Notes: generated by a model from the sequence alone, not told the origin. A stretch of DNA of 64,000 nt from Klebsiella grimontii (GCF_900200035.1 NZ_FZTC01000007.1:29515-93514); one strand, 5' to 3'; positions 20,746 to 30,943 are shown, counted from the first letter of the stretch. Numbers and translations: made by a program.

Positions 20746-20783
20746 TTTACGGTCAATCAGCAAGGTGTTAGATTGATCACGTT
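20746..20783 (+). promoter_or_regulatory. cyaA promoter with overlapping CRP site
   Basis: TTTACG (20746-20751) and TAGATT (20769-20774) are 17 bp apart. A CRP-like dyad, TGTTA-N6-TCACG (20766-20781), lies across the -10. This matches the E. coli cyaAP2 layout, where CRP-cAMP represses adenylate cyclase synthesis as feedback. Confidence 0.8.
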
Positions 20784-20909
20784 TTAAACCATTTGTCAGT
20801 CAGCAGCTCATCACAACCACACCGACGACGAATGGTGACGGTTTTTGTTGAAATACTGAAACTCTCCGTACTATTGTACGTCGGGTTTTTGAACATCAGG
20901 CGATATGTC

Positions 20910-23459
20910 TTGTACCTCTATATTGAGACACTGAAACAGAGACTGGATGCCATCAACCAATTGCGCGTGGATCGCGCCCTTGCTGCCATGGGACCCGCTT
21001 TCCAGCAGGTTTACAGTCTACTGCCGACATTACTACATTATCATCATCCGCTGATGCCGGGTTACCTTGACGGTAACGTTCCCCGTGGCATTTGCCTCTA
21101 CACGCCTGATGAAACCCAACGTCACTACCTTGACGAGCTTGAACTCAATCGTGGAATGCTGACCCAGGAACCGCCGAAAGGCGAGCTGCCGATCACCGGC
21201 CTTTACTCCATGGGCAGTACTTCTTCCGTCGGCCAAAGCTGCTCTTCCGACCTGGATATCTGGGTTTGCCATCAGTCGTGGCTGGATAGCGAAGAGCGCC
21301 AGCTGCTGCAGCGCAAATGTAGCCTGCTGGAAAGCTGGGCGGCGTCGCTGGGCGTTGAGGTGAGTTTCTTCCTGATCGACGAAAACCGCTTCCGCCATAA
21401 CGAAAGCGGCAGCCTGGGCGGTGAAGACTGCGGCTCAACTCAACACATCCTGCTGCTGGATGAGTTTTACCGCACCGCGGTGCGCCTTGCCGGGAAGCGT
21501 ATTCTGTGGAATATGGTGCCGTGCGAGGAAGAGGAGCATTACGATGATTACGTGATGAGCCTCTACGCGCAGGGCGTGCTGACGCCGAACGAATGGCTGG
21601 ATCTCGGCGGCCTGAGTTCCCTGTCGGCGGAAGAGTACTTCGGCGCCAGCCTGTGGCAGCTGTATAAAAGCATCGACTCGCCCTATAAGGCGGTGCTGAA
21701 GACGCTGCTGCTGGAAGCGTACTCCTGGGAGTATCCCAACAACCGCCTGCTGGCGAAAGATATCAAGCAGCGCCTGCATGACGGTGAAATCGTATCGTTT
21801 GGCCTCGACCCTTACTGCATGATGCTGGAGCGCGTGACGGTCTATCTGCAGGCTATCGAAGATGAAACGCGCCTCGATCTGGTGCGTCGATGTTTCTATT
21901 TAAAAGTCTGCGAGAAGCTGAGCCGCGAGCGCGCCTGCGTCGGCTGGCGTCGCGAAGTCGTCAGCCACCTGGTGAAAGAGTGGGGCTGGGATGAAAAGCG
22001 TCTGATGATGCTCGATAACCGGGCCAACTGGAAGATTGACGAAGTCCGTAAAGCGCATAACGAGCTGCTTGATGCGATGATGCAGAGCTATCGTAACCTG
22101 ATTCGCTTTGCGCGCCGCAATAACCTGAGCGTTTCCGCCAGTCCGCAGGATATTGGCGTGCTGACGCGTAAGCTGTACGCCGCCTTTGAAGCGCTGCCGG
22201 GGAAAGTGACCCTGGTCAACCCGCAAATTTCGCCGGATCTGTCTGAGCCGAATCTGACCTTTATCCACGTGCCGCCGGGCCGTGCCAACCGTACCGGCTG
22301 GTATGTCTATAACCGCGCGCCGGATATGGAGTCGATCATCAGCCACCAGCCGCTGGAATATAACCGTTATCTTAATAAGCTGGTGGCCTGGGCCTGGTTT
22401 AACGGCCTGCTGACGTCACGCACTCGCCTGTTTATTAAGGGCAACGGCATTGTCGATTTGGCTAAACTGCAGGAGATGGTGGCTGACGTGGCGCACCACT
22501 TCCCGCTGCGCCTGCCGTCCCCGACGCCGAAAGCGCTGTATAGCCCGTGCGAAATTCGCCATCTGGCGATTATCGTCAATCTCGAATATGACCCGACGGC
22601 GGCCTTCCGCAATCAGGTGGTGCATTTTGACTTCCGTAAGCTTGATGTTTTCAGCTTCGGCGAAGAGCAAAAGTGCCTGATTGGCAGCATCGATCTGCTG
22701 TACCGCAACTCGTGGAACGAGGTGCGAACGCTGCACTTTAACGGCGAGCAGGCGATGATCGAAGCGCTGAAAACGATTCTCGGCAAGATGCATCAGGACG
22801 CCGCGCCGCCGGATAGCGTGGAGGTCTTCTGCTATAGCCAGCATTTGCGCGGCCTGATCCGTACTCGCGTGCAGCAGCTGGTTTCTGAATGCGTTGAGCT
22901 ACGCCTCTCCAGCACCCGTCAGGATACCGGCCGCTTTAAAGCGCTGCGCGTTTCCGGGCAGACCTGGGGGCTGTTCTTCGAGCGCCTTAACGTCTCGGTA
23001 CAGAAGCTGGAAAACGCCATCGAATTCTACGGCGCGATTTCGCATAACAAACTGCATGGTCTGTCGGTGCAGGTGGAAACCAACCACGTCAGGCTGCCCC
23101 AGGTGGTGGATGGTTTTGCCAGCGAAGGGATCATTCAGTTCTTCTTTGAAGATGCGGATAACGATAACGGATTTAACATCTATATTCTTGATGAGAGCAA
23201 CCGCGCCGAGGTGTATCACCACTGCGAGGGCAGCAAAGAGGAGCTGGTGCGCGACGTCAGCCGCTTCTACTCTTCGTCGCATGACCGCTTTACCTACGGC
23301 TCCAGCTTTATCAACTTTAACCTGCCGCAGTTTTATCAAATTGTCGACGTCGACGGTCGCGAACAGGTGATCCCGTTCCGCAGCCAGGTGATTGCCGCCG
23401 CCACCGCTTCAGCCGGTCAGGATGCTGCATCATCGCCGATGCTGCAGCACTATTCCTGA
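20910..23459 (+). CDS. cyaA: Adenylate cyclase, class I
   Basis: Makes cAMP from ATP in response to the state of the phosphotransferase system. The 849 residues have an N-terminal catalytic domain with the class I signature [20 protein letters not shown] (catalytic D114 and D116) and a C-terminal regulatory half needed for glucose control. It starts with the rare TTG at 20910, preceded by CAGG at nine bases, as in E. coli, where this weak start limits expression. Upstream in-frame ATG codons would add residues not shared with the family. The C-terminal tail (after about residue 830) is divergent. Confidence 0.97.
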   Translation: MYLYIETLKQRLDAINQLRVDRALAAMGPAFQQVYSLLPTLLHYHHPLMPGYLDGNVPRGICLYTPDETQRHYLDELELNRGMLTQEPPKGELPITGLYSMGSTSSVGQSCSSDLDIWVCHQSWLDSEERQLLQRKCSLLESWAASLGVEVSFFLIDENRFRHNESGSLGGEDCGSTQHILLLDEFYRTAVRLAGKRILWNMVPCEEEEHYDDYVMSLYAQGVLTPNEWLDLGGLSSLSAEEYFGASLWQLYKSIDSPYKAVLKTLLLEAYSWEYPNNRLLAKDIKQRLHDGEIVSFGLDPYCMMLERVTVYLQAIEDETRLDLVRRCFYLKVCEKLSRERACVGWRREVVSHLVKEWGWDEKRLMMLDNRANWKIDEVRKAHNELLDAMMQSYRNLIRFARRNNLSVSASPQDIGVLTRKLYAAFEALPGKVTLVNPQISPDLSEPNLTFIHVPPGRANRTGWYVYNRAPDMESIISHQPLEYNRYLNKLVAWAWFNGLLTSRTRLFIKGNGIVDLAKLQEMVADVAHHFPLRLPSPTPKALYSPCEIRHLAIIVNLEYDPTAAFRNQVVHFDFRKLDVFSFGEEQKCLIGSIDLLYRNSWNEVRTLHFNGEQAMIEALKTILGKMHQDAAPPDSVEVFCYSQHLRGLIRTRVQQLVSECVELRLSSTRQDTGRFKALRVSGQTWGLFFERLNVSVQKLENAIEFYGAISHNKLHGLSVQVETNHVRLPQVVDGFASEGIIQFFFEDADNDNGFNIYILDESNRAEVYHHCEGSKEELVRDVSRFYSSSHDRFTYGSSFINFNLPQFYQIVDVDGREQVIPFRSQVIAAATASAGQDAASSPMLQHYS

Positions 23460-23487
23460 GAAAGGGTAGCGTGCGGTAGAGGGTTAT

Positions 23488-23520
23488 GTAGCCCGGATAA
23501 GGCGTCAGCCGTAATCCGGG
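23488..23520. repeat. REP-like palindromic unit between cyaA and cyaY
   Basis: GTAGCCCGGATAAGGCG...ATCCGGG has the REP (BIME) layout: an imperfect stem CCCGGAT/ATCCGGG around an internal GGCGTCAGCC. It lies in the convergent gap between cyaA and cyaY, where REP units typically stabilise 3' ends or stop read-through. Only one unit is present. Confidence 0.75.
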
Positions 23521-23539
23521 GAACTCGAATCACGCGCGC

Positions 23540-23860
23540 TTAGCGAAAACTCACCGCTTCACCGGCCTGCGCGGTCGCCGCCTGTTCCAGTAGATCCCAG
23601 AACGTTTCGCCGCTGCGATCGCACACCCACTCGTCGCCTTTCAAGTCGAAATGGTAGCCGCCTTGCTTCGTTGCCAGCCACACCTGGTGCAGCGGCTCCT
23701 GACGGTTAATGATAATTTTGCTGCCGTTTTCAAAGCTGATAGTCAGCACGCCGCCGTTGATTTCGCAGTCGATATCGCTGTCGCCATCCCAGTCGTCGAG
23801 GCGCTCTTCGATAGTCATCCACAGGGTATCGGCCAGGCGATGGAATTCACTGTCGTTCAT
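23540..23860 (-). CDS. cyaY: Frataxin-like protein CyaY
   Basis: Iron-binding protein that interacts with the cysteine desulfurase IscS and tunes iron-sulfur cluster assembly. The 106 residues have the frataxin fold: an acidic first helix and strand ([20 protein letters not shown]) followed by the sheet [21 protein letters not shown] and the conserved [11 protein letters not shown]. The ATG at 23860, not the upstream in-frame one at 23908, gives the family start [11 protein letters not shown]. It is convergent with cyaA and transcribed alone. Confidence 0.97.
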   Translation of the reverse strand: MNDSEFHRLADTLWMTIEERLDDWDGDSDIDCEINGGVLTISFENGSKIIINRQEPLHQVWLATKQGGYHFDLKGDEWVCDRSGETFWDLLEQAATAQAGEAVSFR

Positions 23861-23998
23861 GGTTCTTTCCCGCTTTTTTGATAGTGGCGGCAGTATAGCG
23901 CGAAACAAAAGCGCGCGCAGTGAGATGCTAAACGCTTGCTTTTACGTCTTCTCCTGCGATGATAGAAAGCAGAAAGAATGAATTACGGGCAACTATCC

Positions 23999-24202
23999 AT
24001 GAAAAACGTTTTCCCAGCGCTTGCCGTTTTATTAGCGGTCCTCAGCCTGACCGGCTGTGGCCTGAAAGGGCCGCTTTATTTCCCACCAGCGGATAAAACG
24101 GCGCCTCCGCCGACTAAACCGGTTGATAGCGGTATCCAGAGCTCTACGCCGGATCGTAACGATCGCGGCGATAGCGGTGGTCCGACCCAGGTGAATTACT
24201 GA
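23999..24202 (+). CDS. lptM: LPS assembly lipoprotein LptM (YifL)
   Basis: Small outer-membrane lipoprotein; in E. coli LptM assists oxidative maturation of the LptD/LptE translocon. The 67-residue precursor has a signal peptide and lipobox LTGC with the acylated Cys at residue 20, followed by the conserved GLKGPLYFPPADK and a Pro-rich, low-complexity tail ending VNY. The ATG at 23999 is used; a further upstream ATG (23978) adds seven residues that spoil the lipoprotein n-region. It heads the lptM-dapF-yigA-xerC-yigB run. Confidence 0.93.
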   Translation: MKNVFPALAVLLAVLSLTGCGLKGPLYFPPADKTAPPPTKPVDSGIQSSTPDRNDRGDSGGPTQVNY

Positions 24203-24227
24203 CAGTTCCGCGCTGCTGGAGTAGATG

Positions 24228-25052
24228 ATGCAGTTCTCTAAGATGCATGGCCTTGGCAATGACTTTATGGTCGTTGACGCGGTAACTCAGAATGTTTTTT
24301 TCTCCCCGGAACTGATTCGCCGCCTGGCGGATCGGCATCTTGGCGTGGGCTTCGATCAGCTGCTGGTGGTTGAGCCGCCCTACGATCCAGAGCTCGATTT
24401 CCACTATCGCATCTTCAATGCAGACGGTAGCGAAGTGGCGCAATGCGGCAATGGCGCGCGCTGTTTCGCCCGCTTTGTGCGCCTGAAAGGCCTGACCAAT
24501 AAACGTGATATCCGCGTGAGTACGTCAAATGGCCGTATGGTATTAAGCGTGACGGAAGACGATTTGGTGCGCGTGAATATGGGCGAGCCGAACTTCGAAC
24601 CGTCGCAGGTGCCGTTTCGCGCGAACAAAGCGGAAAAGACCTATATCATGCGCGCCGCTGAACAGACAGTATTGTGCGGCGTGGTGTCGATGGGTAATCC
24701 GCACTGCGTTATTCAGGTCGATGATGTGGAAACCGCGACGGTGGAAACGCTCGGTCCGGTGATGGAAAACCACGAGCGCTTCCCGGAGCGGGCGAACATC
24801 GGCTTTATGCAGGTGATCAGCCGCTCCCATATTCGTCTGCGCGTGTATGAACGCGGCGCGGGTGAAACGCAGGCCTGCGGCAGCGGCGCCTGTGCGGCGG
24901 CGGCAGTAGGTATCCAGCAGGGTTTACTGGGCGAGGAGGTCCGCGTGGAATTACCCGGCGGGCGTCTTGATATCGCCTGGAAAGGTCCGGGCCAACCGTT
25001 GTATATGACTGGCCCGGCGGCACATGTCTATGACGGATTTATTCATTTATGA
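24228..25052 (+). CDS. dapF: Diaminopimelate epimerase
   Basis: Cofactor-independent interconversion of LL- and meso-diaminopimelate, for lysine and peptidoglycan synthesis. The 274 residues match E. coli in length and nearly in sequence. The two catalytic cysteines are C73 (AQCGNGARC) and C217 (TQACGSGAC). The second of two tandem ATGs (24228) is preferred because GGAG (24218-24221) then sits six bases away. It overlaps yigA by 4 bases. Confidence 0.98.
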   Translation: MQFSKMHGLGNDFMVVDAVTQNVFFSPELIRRLADRHLGVGFDQLLVVEPPYDPELDFHYRIFNADGSEVAQCGNGARCFARFVRLKGLTNKRDIRVSTSNGRMVLSVTEDDLVRVNMGEPNFEPSQVPFRANKAEKTYIMRAAEQTVLCGVVSMGNPHCVIQVDDVETATVETLGPVMENHERFPERANIGFMQVISRSHIRLRVYERGAGETQACGSGACAAAAVGIQQGLLGEEVRVELPGGRLDIAWKGPGQPLYMTGPAAHVYDGFIHL

Positions 25053-25756
25053 AACAAGTCGGGGAAGAACAGCAGGAAATCACCAGCGTGCTGAACGATC
25101 GCGCAGTGGTGGACTATCTGTTGCAACATCCTGAATTCTTTATTCGTAATGCGGCGCTGGTGGAGCACATGTCGGTTCCGCATCCGGTACGTGGTTCGGT
25201 CTCGCTGGTGGAATGGCATATGGCGCGGGCGCGGAATCATATCAACGTGCTGGAAGAGAATATGTCGCTGCTGATGGCGCAGGCGACGGCGAACGAAAGC
25301 CTGTTTCAGCGCCTGTTTGATCTCCAGACGCGGCTGGCGGCGGCCGATAGCCTTGATGAAATGCTGAACCGCTTTCATCGCTGGGCGCGCGAGCTGGGGC
25401 TGGCGGGCGCGACGGTGCGCCTGTTTCCCGACAGCTGGCGGCTCGGCGCGCCCTCTAAATTCACCCATCTGGCGATAAGCCGTCAGGCGTTTGAGCCCAT
25501 TCGCATCCAGCGGCTTGGCCAGCAGCGCCACTATCTTGGCCCATTGAACGGTCCGGAACTGCTGGTGGCGCTGCCGGAAGCAAAAGCCGTTGGCTCGGTG
25601 GCGATGTCGCTGCTGGGGGGTGATGAAGCGCCCGGCGTGATGCTGTTCAGCAGTCGCGATCCCCAGCACTATCAGCAAGGTCAGGGAACGCAGCTGTTGC
25701 AGGAAATTGCGTCGATGCTCCCGGGGTTGCTGGAGCGCTGGATCGAGCGCGCATGA
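25049..25756 (+). CDS. yigA: DUF484 family protein YigA
   Basis: Conserved protein of unknown function with a GAF-like predicted fold, 235 residues as in E. coli. Visible features are an acidic/Gln-rich N terminus, [40 protein letters not shown] (probable coiled coil, about 50-80) and a C-terminal [23 protein letters not shown]. It overlaps dapF and xerC by 4 bases each, so it is translated as part of that operon. Confidence 0.93.
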   Translation: MKQVGEEQQEITSVLNDRAVVDYLLQHPEFFIRNAALVEHMSVPHPVRGSVSLVEWHMARARNHINVLEENMSLLMAQATANESLFQRLFDLQTRLAAADSLDEMLNRFHRWARELGLAGATVRLFPDSWRLGAPSKFTHLAISRQAFEPIRIQRLGQQRHYLGPLNGPELLVALPEAKAVGSVAMSLLGGDEAPGVMLFSSRDPQHYQQGQGTQLLQEIASMLPGLLERWIERA

Positions 25757-26655
25757 ACGCCTCACCGCTGTTGCCTTCCGTAGAGCGCTTTTTACGCTAT
25801 CTCGGCGTCGAGCGTCAGCTTAGCCCAATAACGCTGCTGAACTACCGCCGTCAGCTCGAGACGCTTATCGCGCTGGCGGAAAACGCCGGGCTGAAAAGCT
25901 GGCAGCAGTGCGATGCTGCTCAGGTCCGTAGCCTGGCGGTACGCAGCCGTCGTCAGGGGCTGGGGCCGGCGAGCCTGGCGTTACGCCTCTCCGCATTACG
26001 CAGCTTCTTTGACTGGCTGGTGAGCCAGGGTGAACTGGCGGCTAATCCGGCAAAGGGGATTTCGGCGCCGAAAACACCGCGCCATTTACCGAAAAATATC
26101 GATGTCGACGACGTTAACCGGCTGCTGGATATCGATCTTAACGATCCGCTGGCGGTACGCGACAGGGCGATGCTGGAAGTGATGTACGGCGCGGGGCTGC
26201 GTCTCTCGGAGCTGGTGAATCTCGACATTAAGCACCTCGATCTGGAATCCGGCGAGGTGTGGGTGATGGGCAAAGGCAGCAAAGAGCGCCGCCTGCCGAT
26301 TGGCCGCAACGCGGTGGCGTGGATTGAGCACTGGCTCGACCTGCGCGGCCTGTTCGGCGCCGATGAAGACGCGCTGTTCTTATCGAAACTGGGCAAGCGA
26401 ATTTCAGCGCGCAATGTGCAAAAGCGCTTTGCCGAATGGGGCGTTAAGCAGGGCCTCAACAGTCACGTACATCCGCATAAGCTGCGCCACTCCTTCGCGA
26501 CTCATATGCTGGAGTCGAGCGGCGATCTGCGCGGAGTGCAGGAGCTGCTGGGGCATGCGAACCTTTCCACCACTCAAATCTATACCCATCTTGATTTTCA
26601 ACACCTTGCGTCGGTGTACGATGCGGCGCATCCGCGCGCCAAACGGGGGAAATAA
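25753..26655 (+). CDS. xerC: Tyrosine recombinase XerC
   Basis: Acts with XerD at dif to resolve chromosome dimers during division, under FtsK control. The 300 residues have an N-terminal SAM-like core-binding domain (about 1-100) and a C-terminal catalytic domain. All active-site residues are present: R150, K174, H242, R245, H268 and nucleophile Y277, each two positions beyond E. coli numbering because the protein is two residues longer. It overlaps yigA by 4 bases, and its stop shares one base with the yigB start (TAATG). Confidence 0.98.
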   Translation: MNASPLLPSVERFLRYLGVERQLSPITLLNYRRQLETLIALAENAGLKSWQQCDAAQVRSLAVRSRRQGLGPASLALRLSALRSFFDWLVSQGELAANPAKGISAPKTPRHLPKNIDVDDVNRLLDIDLNDPLAVRDRAMLEVMYGAGLRLSELVNLDIKHLDLESGEVWVMGKGSKERRLPIGRNAVAWIEHWLDLRGLFGADEDALFLSKLGKRISARNVQKRFAEWGVKQGLNSHVHPHKLRHSFATHMLESSGDLRGVQELLGHANLSTTQIYTHLDFQHLASVYDAAHPRAKRGK

Positions 26656-27371
26656 TGCGTTTTTACCGACCTCTGGGCCAGATTTCAGCACTGACATTTG
26701 ACCTGGACGATACCCTTTATGACAACCGCCCGGTGATTGACCGGACGCTGCATGAGTCGCTGAGCTTTGTGCGCAGCTACCATCCGTCGCTGAGTCAATT
26801 TGACGCCAGCGAACTCAACCGGCTGCGCCAGACGCTGCTGGCCTCAGAGCCGGAAATTTACCACGATGTCACCGAGTGGCGCCGCCGCGCGCTGGAGCTG
26901 GGGATGCTCAACGCCGGGCTTTCTGCGGCGCTGGCGAAAACGGGGGCGGATGAAGCGATGGCCAACTTCGCCCACTGGCGCAGCCTGATCGACGTCCCGC
27001 AAGAGACGCACGATACGCTGGCGAAGCTGGCGGAAAAATGGCCGCTGGTGGCCATTACCAACGGTAATGCCCGGCCGGAACTTTTTGGCCTGAGCGACTA
27101 CTTCCGCTTCGTGCTGCGCGCCGGTCCGGACGGGCGCTCTAAACCTTTTGCCGATATGTATCATCTGGCGGCAGAGCGGCTGGAGCTGCCGCTGGCGCAG
27201 ATTCTGCACGTCGGTGACGATCTGACGACCGACGTGGCGGGCTCCATTCGCTGCGGCATGCAGGCCTGTTGGATCAAACCGCAGGGCGCAGACCTGATGC
27301 GCACCGCCGACAGCCGTCTGCTGCCGCACATCGAAATTTCACGGTTGGCATCTCTGACCTCGCTGATATAA
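26655..27371 (+). CDS. yigB: HAD-family phosphatase YigB
   Basis: HAD-superfamily hydrolase; the E. coli enzyme dephosphorylates the riboflavin intermediate 5-amino-6-(5-phosphoribitylamino)uracil and FMN. The 238 residues show motif [11 protein letters not shown] (nucleophile D16, acid D18), motif [13 protein letters not shown], and motif III/IV around KPFADMYH and [13 protein letters not shown]. It is the last gene of the dapF-xerC operon; the uvrD promoter lies inside its 3' end. Confidence 0.95.
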   Translation: MRFYRPLGQISALTFDLDDTLYDNRPVIDRTLHESLSFVRSYHPSLSQFDASELNRLRQTLLASEPEIYHDVTEWRRRALELGMLNAGLSAALAKTGADEAMANFAHWRSLIDVPQETHDTLAKLAEKWPLVAITNGNARPELFGLSDYFRFVLRAGPDGRSKPFADMYHLAAERLELPLAQILHVGDDLTTDVAGSIRCGMQACWIKPQGADLMRTADSRLLPHIEISRLASLTSLI

Positions 27372-27372
27372 T
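27345..27372 (+). promoter_or_regulatory. uvrD promoter
   Basis: TTGGCA (27345-27350) and a perfect TATAAT (27367-27372) are 16 bp apart, and the -10 runs through the yigB stop codon. The LexA box begins 12 bases downstream. Confidence 0.85.
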
Positions 27373-27381
27373 CGTCAGTAG

Positions 27382-27401
27382 TTCTGTATAAATTAACAGT
27401 A
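27382..27401. promoter_or_regulatory. LexA (SOS) box of uvrD
   Basis: The core CTGTATAAATTAACAG (27384-27399) has intact CTGT/ACAG half-sites. It lies just after the predicted transcription start, where LexA would block initiation or escape; DNA damage would release it. Confidence 0.92.
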
Positions 27402-27427
27402 GCCCGGTGAACTGCACGTTGCCGGGC
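27402..27427 (+). other. Leader hairpin before uvrD (possible attenuator)
   Basis: GCCCGG (27402-27407) pairs with CCGGGC (27422-27427) in the untranslated leader, followed by GTCTCATTT. An attenuator has been described in this position in E. coli uvrD; the T-run here is poor. Confidence 0.5.
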
Positions 27428-27448
27428 GTCTCATTTCCGGCGGTGCCA

Positions 27449-29611
27449 ATGGACGTTTCTTACCTGCTCGACAGCCTTAATGACAAACAGCGTGAAGCCG
27501 TTGCGGCATCACGTACGAATATGCTGGTTCTGGCAGGAGCGGGCAGCGGTAAGACGCGCGTGCTGGTACACCGCATCGCCTGGCTGCTGAGCGTTGAGAA
27601 CTGTTCCCCTTACTCCATTATGGCGGTGACCTTTACCAACAAAGCGGCGGCGGAGATGCGCCATCGTATTGGTCAACTGATGGGCACCACCCAGGGCGGT
27701 ATGTGGGTCGGCACTTTCCACGGCCTGGCGCACCGGCTGCTGCGCGCCCATCACCTTGACGCCAACCTGCCGCAGGACTTCCAGATCCTCGATAGCGAAG
27801 ACCAGCTGCGCCTGCTTAAGCGCCTGATTAAGGCAATGAACCTCGATGAGAAGCAGTGGCCGCCGCGTCAGGCGATGTGGTACATCAACGGCCAGAAAGA
27901 CGAAGGCCTGAGACCGCACCATATTCAGAGCTACGGCAACCCGGTTGAGCAGACCTGGCAGAAGGTGTATCAGGCCTATCAGGAAGCCTGCGATCGGGCG
28001 GGGCTGGTGGATTTCGCCGAGCTGCTGCTGCGCGCGCACGAACTGTGGCTGAATAAGCCGCATATCCTGCAGCACTACCGCGAGCGCTTTACTAATATCC
28101 TGGTCGATGAATTCCAGGATACCAACAACATTCAGTACGCGTGGATCCGCCTGCTGGCGGGCGATACCGGCAAGGTGATGATCGTCGGCGATGACGATCA
28201 GTCGATCTACGGCTGGCGCGGCGCGCAGGTGGAGAACATCCAGCGCTTCCTCAACGATTTCCCCGGCGCGGAAACTATCCGCCTCGAGCAAAACTATCGC
28301 TCGACCAGCAATATCCTCAGCGCGGCGAACGCCCTGATTGAGAACAACAGCGGACGGCTGGGAAAAAAATTGTGGACCGACGGCGCCGACGGCGAGCCGA
28401 TTTCGCTCTACTGCGCGTTTAACGATCTTGATGAGGCGCGCTTTGTCGTCAACCGCATCAAAACCTGGCAGGAAAACGGCGGGGCGCTGGAGCAGTGCGC
28501 GATTCTGTATCGCAGCAACGCCCAGTCGCGCGTGCTGGAAGAGGCGCTGCTGCAGGCCAGCATGCCGTATCGTATTTATGGCGGCATGCGCTTCTTCGAA
28601 CGCCAGGAGATCAAAGATGCGCTCTCCTATCTGCGCCTGATCGCCAATCGTAATGACGACGCGGCGTTTGAGCGCGTGGTGAATACCCCGACGCGCGGTA
28701 TCGGCGATCGCACCCTGGACGTGGTGCGCCAGACCTCGCGCGATCGCCAGCTAACGCTATGGCAGGCCTGCCGCGAGCTGTTAAAAGACAAAGTCCTGGC
28801 CGGGCGAGCCGCCAGCGCCCTGCAGCGTTTTATGGAGCTTATTGACGCGCTGGCGCAGGAGACCGCCGATATGCCGCTGCACGTGCAGACCGACCGGGTA
28901 ATTAAAGACTCCGGTCTACGCATGATGTACGAGCAGGAGAAAGGCGAGAAAGGCCAGACGCGTATTGAAAACTTAGAGGAGCTGGTGACGGCAACGCGCC
29001 AGTTCAGCTACAACGAAGAAGATGAAGATCTCATGCCGCTGCAGGCGTTTCTCTCGCACGCGGCGCTGGAGGCGGGAGAAGGGCAGGCGGATACCTGGCA
29101 GGACGCGGTACAGCTGATGACCCTGCACTCGGCGAAAGGGCTGGAGTTCCCGCAGGTCTTTATCGTTGGGGTGGAAGAGGGGATGTTCCCGAGCCAGATG
29201 GCGCTGGATGAGGGCGGCCGCCTGGAAGAAGAGCGCCGCCTGGCCTACGTCGGCGTCACCCGCGCGATGCAGAAGCTCACATTGACCTACGCGGAAACCC
29301 GCCGCCTGTATGGCAAAGAGGTGTATCACCGGCCATCGCGCTTTATCGGCGAGCTGCCGGAGTCGTGCGTAGAAGAGGTGCGGCTGCGCGCGACGGTGAG
29401 CCGTCCGGTCAGCCATCAGCGGATGGGGACGCCGATGGCGGAAAACGACACCGGCTACAAGCTGGGCCAGCGCGTGCGCCATGCCAAGTTTGGCGAAGGG
29501 ACGATCGTTAACCTCGAAGGCAGCGGTGAACACAGCCGCCTGCAGGTTGCGTTTCAGGGGCAGGGGATCAAATGGCTGGTCGCGGCGTACGCCCGGTTGG
29601 AAACAGTGTAA
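27449..29611 (+). CDS. uvrD: DNA helicase II (UvrD)
   Basis: Superfamily 1A 3'-5' helicase that releases UvrC and the damaged oligonucleotide in excision repair, unwinds nicked DNA in mismatch repair, and removes RecA filaments. The 720 residues equal E. coli length. They show the Q motif NDKQREAV, Walker A GAGSGKT (K35), motif II VDEFQDTN, motif III GDDDQSIYGWRGA, motif V TLHSAKGLEFPQVF and motif VI VGVTRAM. The C-terminal Tudor-like RNA-polymerase-binding region starts near FGEGTIVNLEG. The ATG at 27449 gives the family start; an earlier ATG (27407) lies within the leader. Confidence 0.99.
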   Translation: MDVSYLLDSLNDKQREAVAASRTNMLVLAGAGSGKTRVLVHRIAWLLSVENCSPYSIMAVTFTNKAAAEMRHRIGQLMGTTQGGMWVGTFHGLAHRLLRAHHLDANLPQDFQILDSEDQLRLLKRLIKAMNLDEKQWPPRQAMWYINGQKDEGLRPHHIQSYGNPVEQTWQKVYQAYQEACDRAGLVDFAELLLRAHELWLNKPHILQHYRERFTNILVDEFQDTNNIQYAWIRLLAGDTGKVMIVGDDDQSIYGWRGAQVENIQRFLNDFPGAETIRLEQNYRSTSNILSAANALIENNSGRLGKKLWTDGADGEPISLYCAFNDLDEARFVVNRIKTWQENGGALEQCAILYRSNAQSRVLEEALLQASMPYRIYGGMRFFERQEIKDALSYLRLIANRNDDAAFERVVNTPTRGIGDRTLDVVRQTSRDRQLTLWQACRELLKDKVLAGRAASALQRFMELIDALAQETADMPLHVQTDRVIKDSGLRMMYEQEKGEKGQTRIENLEELVTATRQFSYNEEDEDLMPLQAFLSHAALEAGEGQADTWQDAVQLMTLHSAKGLEFPQVFIVGVEEGMFPSQMALDEGGRLEEERRLAYVGVTRAMQKLTLTYAETRRLYGKEVYHRPSRFIGELPESCVEEVRLRATVSRPVSHQRMGTPMAENDTGYKLGQRVRHAKFGEGTIVNLEGSGEHSRLQVAFQGQGIKWLVAAYARLETV

Positions 29612-29656
29612 CAGTAAGAAAAATATCATAATTTTTTAATATTCTGCTACCTTTAT

Positions 29657-29687
29657 ACGTTAAGGAGCTTGATTTGCTCTTTAGCGT
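29657..29687. other. Hairpin between uvrD and the corA promoter
   Basis: Twelve paired positions (29657-29668 with 29676-29687, two of them G-U in RNA) enclose a 7-base loop. No T-run follows, so it is at best a weak uvrD terminator or an RNA 3'-end stabiliser. Confidence 0.4.
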
Positions 29688-29698
29688 TCCGTTGCGTG

Positions 29699-29727
29699 TT
29701 GACGCCGATTTTGCGCTGGCGTAACAT
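29699..29727 (+). promoter_or_regulatory. corA promoter
   Basis: TTGACG (29699-29704) and TAACAT (29722-29727) are exactly 17 bp apart. This would give a leader of about 230 nt before corA, containing corL. Confidence 0.75.
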
Positions 29728-29759
29728 GCGCGCACGATTACGCTAAGAGGACATTCGCC

Positions 29760-29816
29760 TTGGACACACCCAGTAGATGCTGGCTCAATTTCCTGCCCAT
29801 CAGGAACAACTCCTAA
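29760..29816 (+). CDS. corL: CorL leader peptide of corA
   Basis: An 18-codon open frame (M-D-T-P-S-R-C-W-L-N-F-L-P-I-R-N-N-S) starts with TTG at 29760, preceded by AAGAGGA at eight bases. In Salmonella, translation of corL controls whether Rho can end transcription in the corA leader, tying CorA synthesis to Mg2+. The position, size, two prolines and the following stem-loop fit that leader. It is too short for standard gene finders. Confidence 0.78.
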   Translation: MDTPSRCWLNFLPIRNNS

Positions 29817-29843
29817 GGCTATCCTCTTATGCTGATAGCCTTA
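29814..29843 (+). promoter_or_regulatory. corA leader stem-loop
   Basis: A 10-bp perfect inverted repeat (TAAGGCTATC / GATAGCCTTA) with a 10-base loop; its 5' arm contains the corL stop codon. A ribosome ending corL translation would melt it. It fits the translation-dependent switch described for the Salmonella corA leader. Confidence 0.75.
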
Positions 29844-29965
29844 GCGGTTGTCGGCGACTCGTTCTATTCCCGTCGCTCTGAGTCAGGCTTAATGGTCTGA
29901 AACCCAAATTGTTTCTGTGTGCCCACCGAACTGTCCGATAATTTTTTGCATTGGGAGTCCCGGTC

Positions 29966-30916
29966 ATGCTGAGCGCATTTCAACTGGAAAACAATCGTTT
30001 AACGCGGCTTGAAGCCGACGAGATCAAGCACCTCGCCAGTTCGGTGTGGGTCGATCTGGTCGAGCCTGACGACGATGAACGTAGCCGCGTGCAAACGGAA
30101 TTGGGCCAGAACCTGGCGACGCGCCCGGAGCTGGAAGACATCGAAGCGTCAGCGCGTTTCTTTGAGGATGAAGACGGCCTGCATATCCACTCATTTTTCT
30201 TTTTTGAAGATGCTGAGGATCACGCCGGTAACTCTACCGTGGCGTTCACTATCCGCGAAGGCCGTCTGTTCACCCTGCGCGAACGGGAGCTGCCCGCTTT
30301 CCGCCTGTATCGCATGCGCGCCCGCAGCCAGTCGATGGTGGACGGCAACGCCTACGAGCTGCTGCTGGACCTGTTCGAAACCAAAATTGAGCAGCTGGCG
30401 GATGAAATCGAAAACATCTACAGCGATCTGGAAAAGCTCAGCCGGGTGATCATGGAAGGCCGACAGGGCGACGACTACGACGAGGCGCTCTCGACGCTGG
30501 CGGAGCAGGAAGATATCGGCTGGAAAGTTCGCCTGTGTCTGATGGATACCCAGCGCGCGCTGAACTTCCTCGTACGTAAAGCCCGTCTGCCGGCAGGCCA
30601 GCTGGAGCAGGCGCGTGAGATCCTGCGCGATATCGAATCCCTGCTGCCGCACAACGAATCGCTGTTTCAGAAGGTTAACTTCCTGATGCAGGCAGCGATG
30701 GGTTTTATCAACATCGAGCAGAATCGCATCATCAAAATCTTCTCGGTGGTCTCCGTGGTGTTCCTGCCGCCGACCCTGGTGGCATCCAGCTATGGGATGA
30801 ACTTTGAGTTTATGCCCGAGCTGCACTGGAGCTTTGGCTACCCCGGGGCGATTGTCTTTATGATGCTCGCCGGTCTGGCGCCGTATCTGTACTTTAAGCG
30901 CAAAAACTGGCTGTAA
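29966..30916 (+). CDS. corA: Magnesium/nickel/cobalt transporter CorA
   Basis: Pentameric inner-membrane Mg2+ channel. The 316 residues equal E. coli length. A large cytoplasmic funnel domain (about 1-250) is rich in acidic residues, and two C-terminal membrane helices follow. The signature [10 protein letters not shown] (GMN at 277-279) between the helices forms the selectivity filter, and the tail is KRKNWL. The ATG at 29966 follows GGGAG at eight bases. It is expressed from its own regulated leader. Confidence 0.98.
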   Translation: MLSAFQLENNRLTRLEADEIKHLASSVWVDLVEPDDDERSRVQTELGQNLATRPELEDIEASARFFEDEDGLHIHSFFFFEDAEDHAGNSTVAFTIREGRLFTLRERELPAFRLYRMRARSQSMVDGNAYELLLDLFETKIEQLADEIENIYSDLEKLSRVIMEGRQGDDYDEALSTLAEQEDIGWKVRLCLMDTQRALNFLVRKARLPAGQLEQAREILRDIESLLPHNESLFQKVNFLMQAAMGFINIEQNRIIKIFSVVSVVFLPPTLVASSYGMNFEFMPELHWSFGYPGAIVFMMLAGLAPYLYFKRKNWL

Positions 30917-30943
30917 AAAAAGGAGCTTCGGCTCCTTTTTTTT
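30916..30943. terminator. Bidirectional terminator between corA and rarD
   Basis: AAAAAGGAGC-TTCG-GCTCCTTTTT lies just after the corA stop, with A-runs on one side and T-runs on the other. It can therefore serve corA on the plus strand and rarD on the minus strand. Confidence 0.95.

Noticed and set aside
20793..20909. Earlier in-frame ATGs that would lengthen CyaA by up to 39 residues
   Set aside because: The extra residues are not conserved, and the TTG at 20910 has the correct upstream CAGG and matches the known weak E. coli start.
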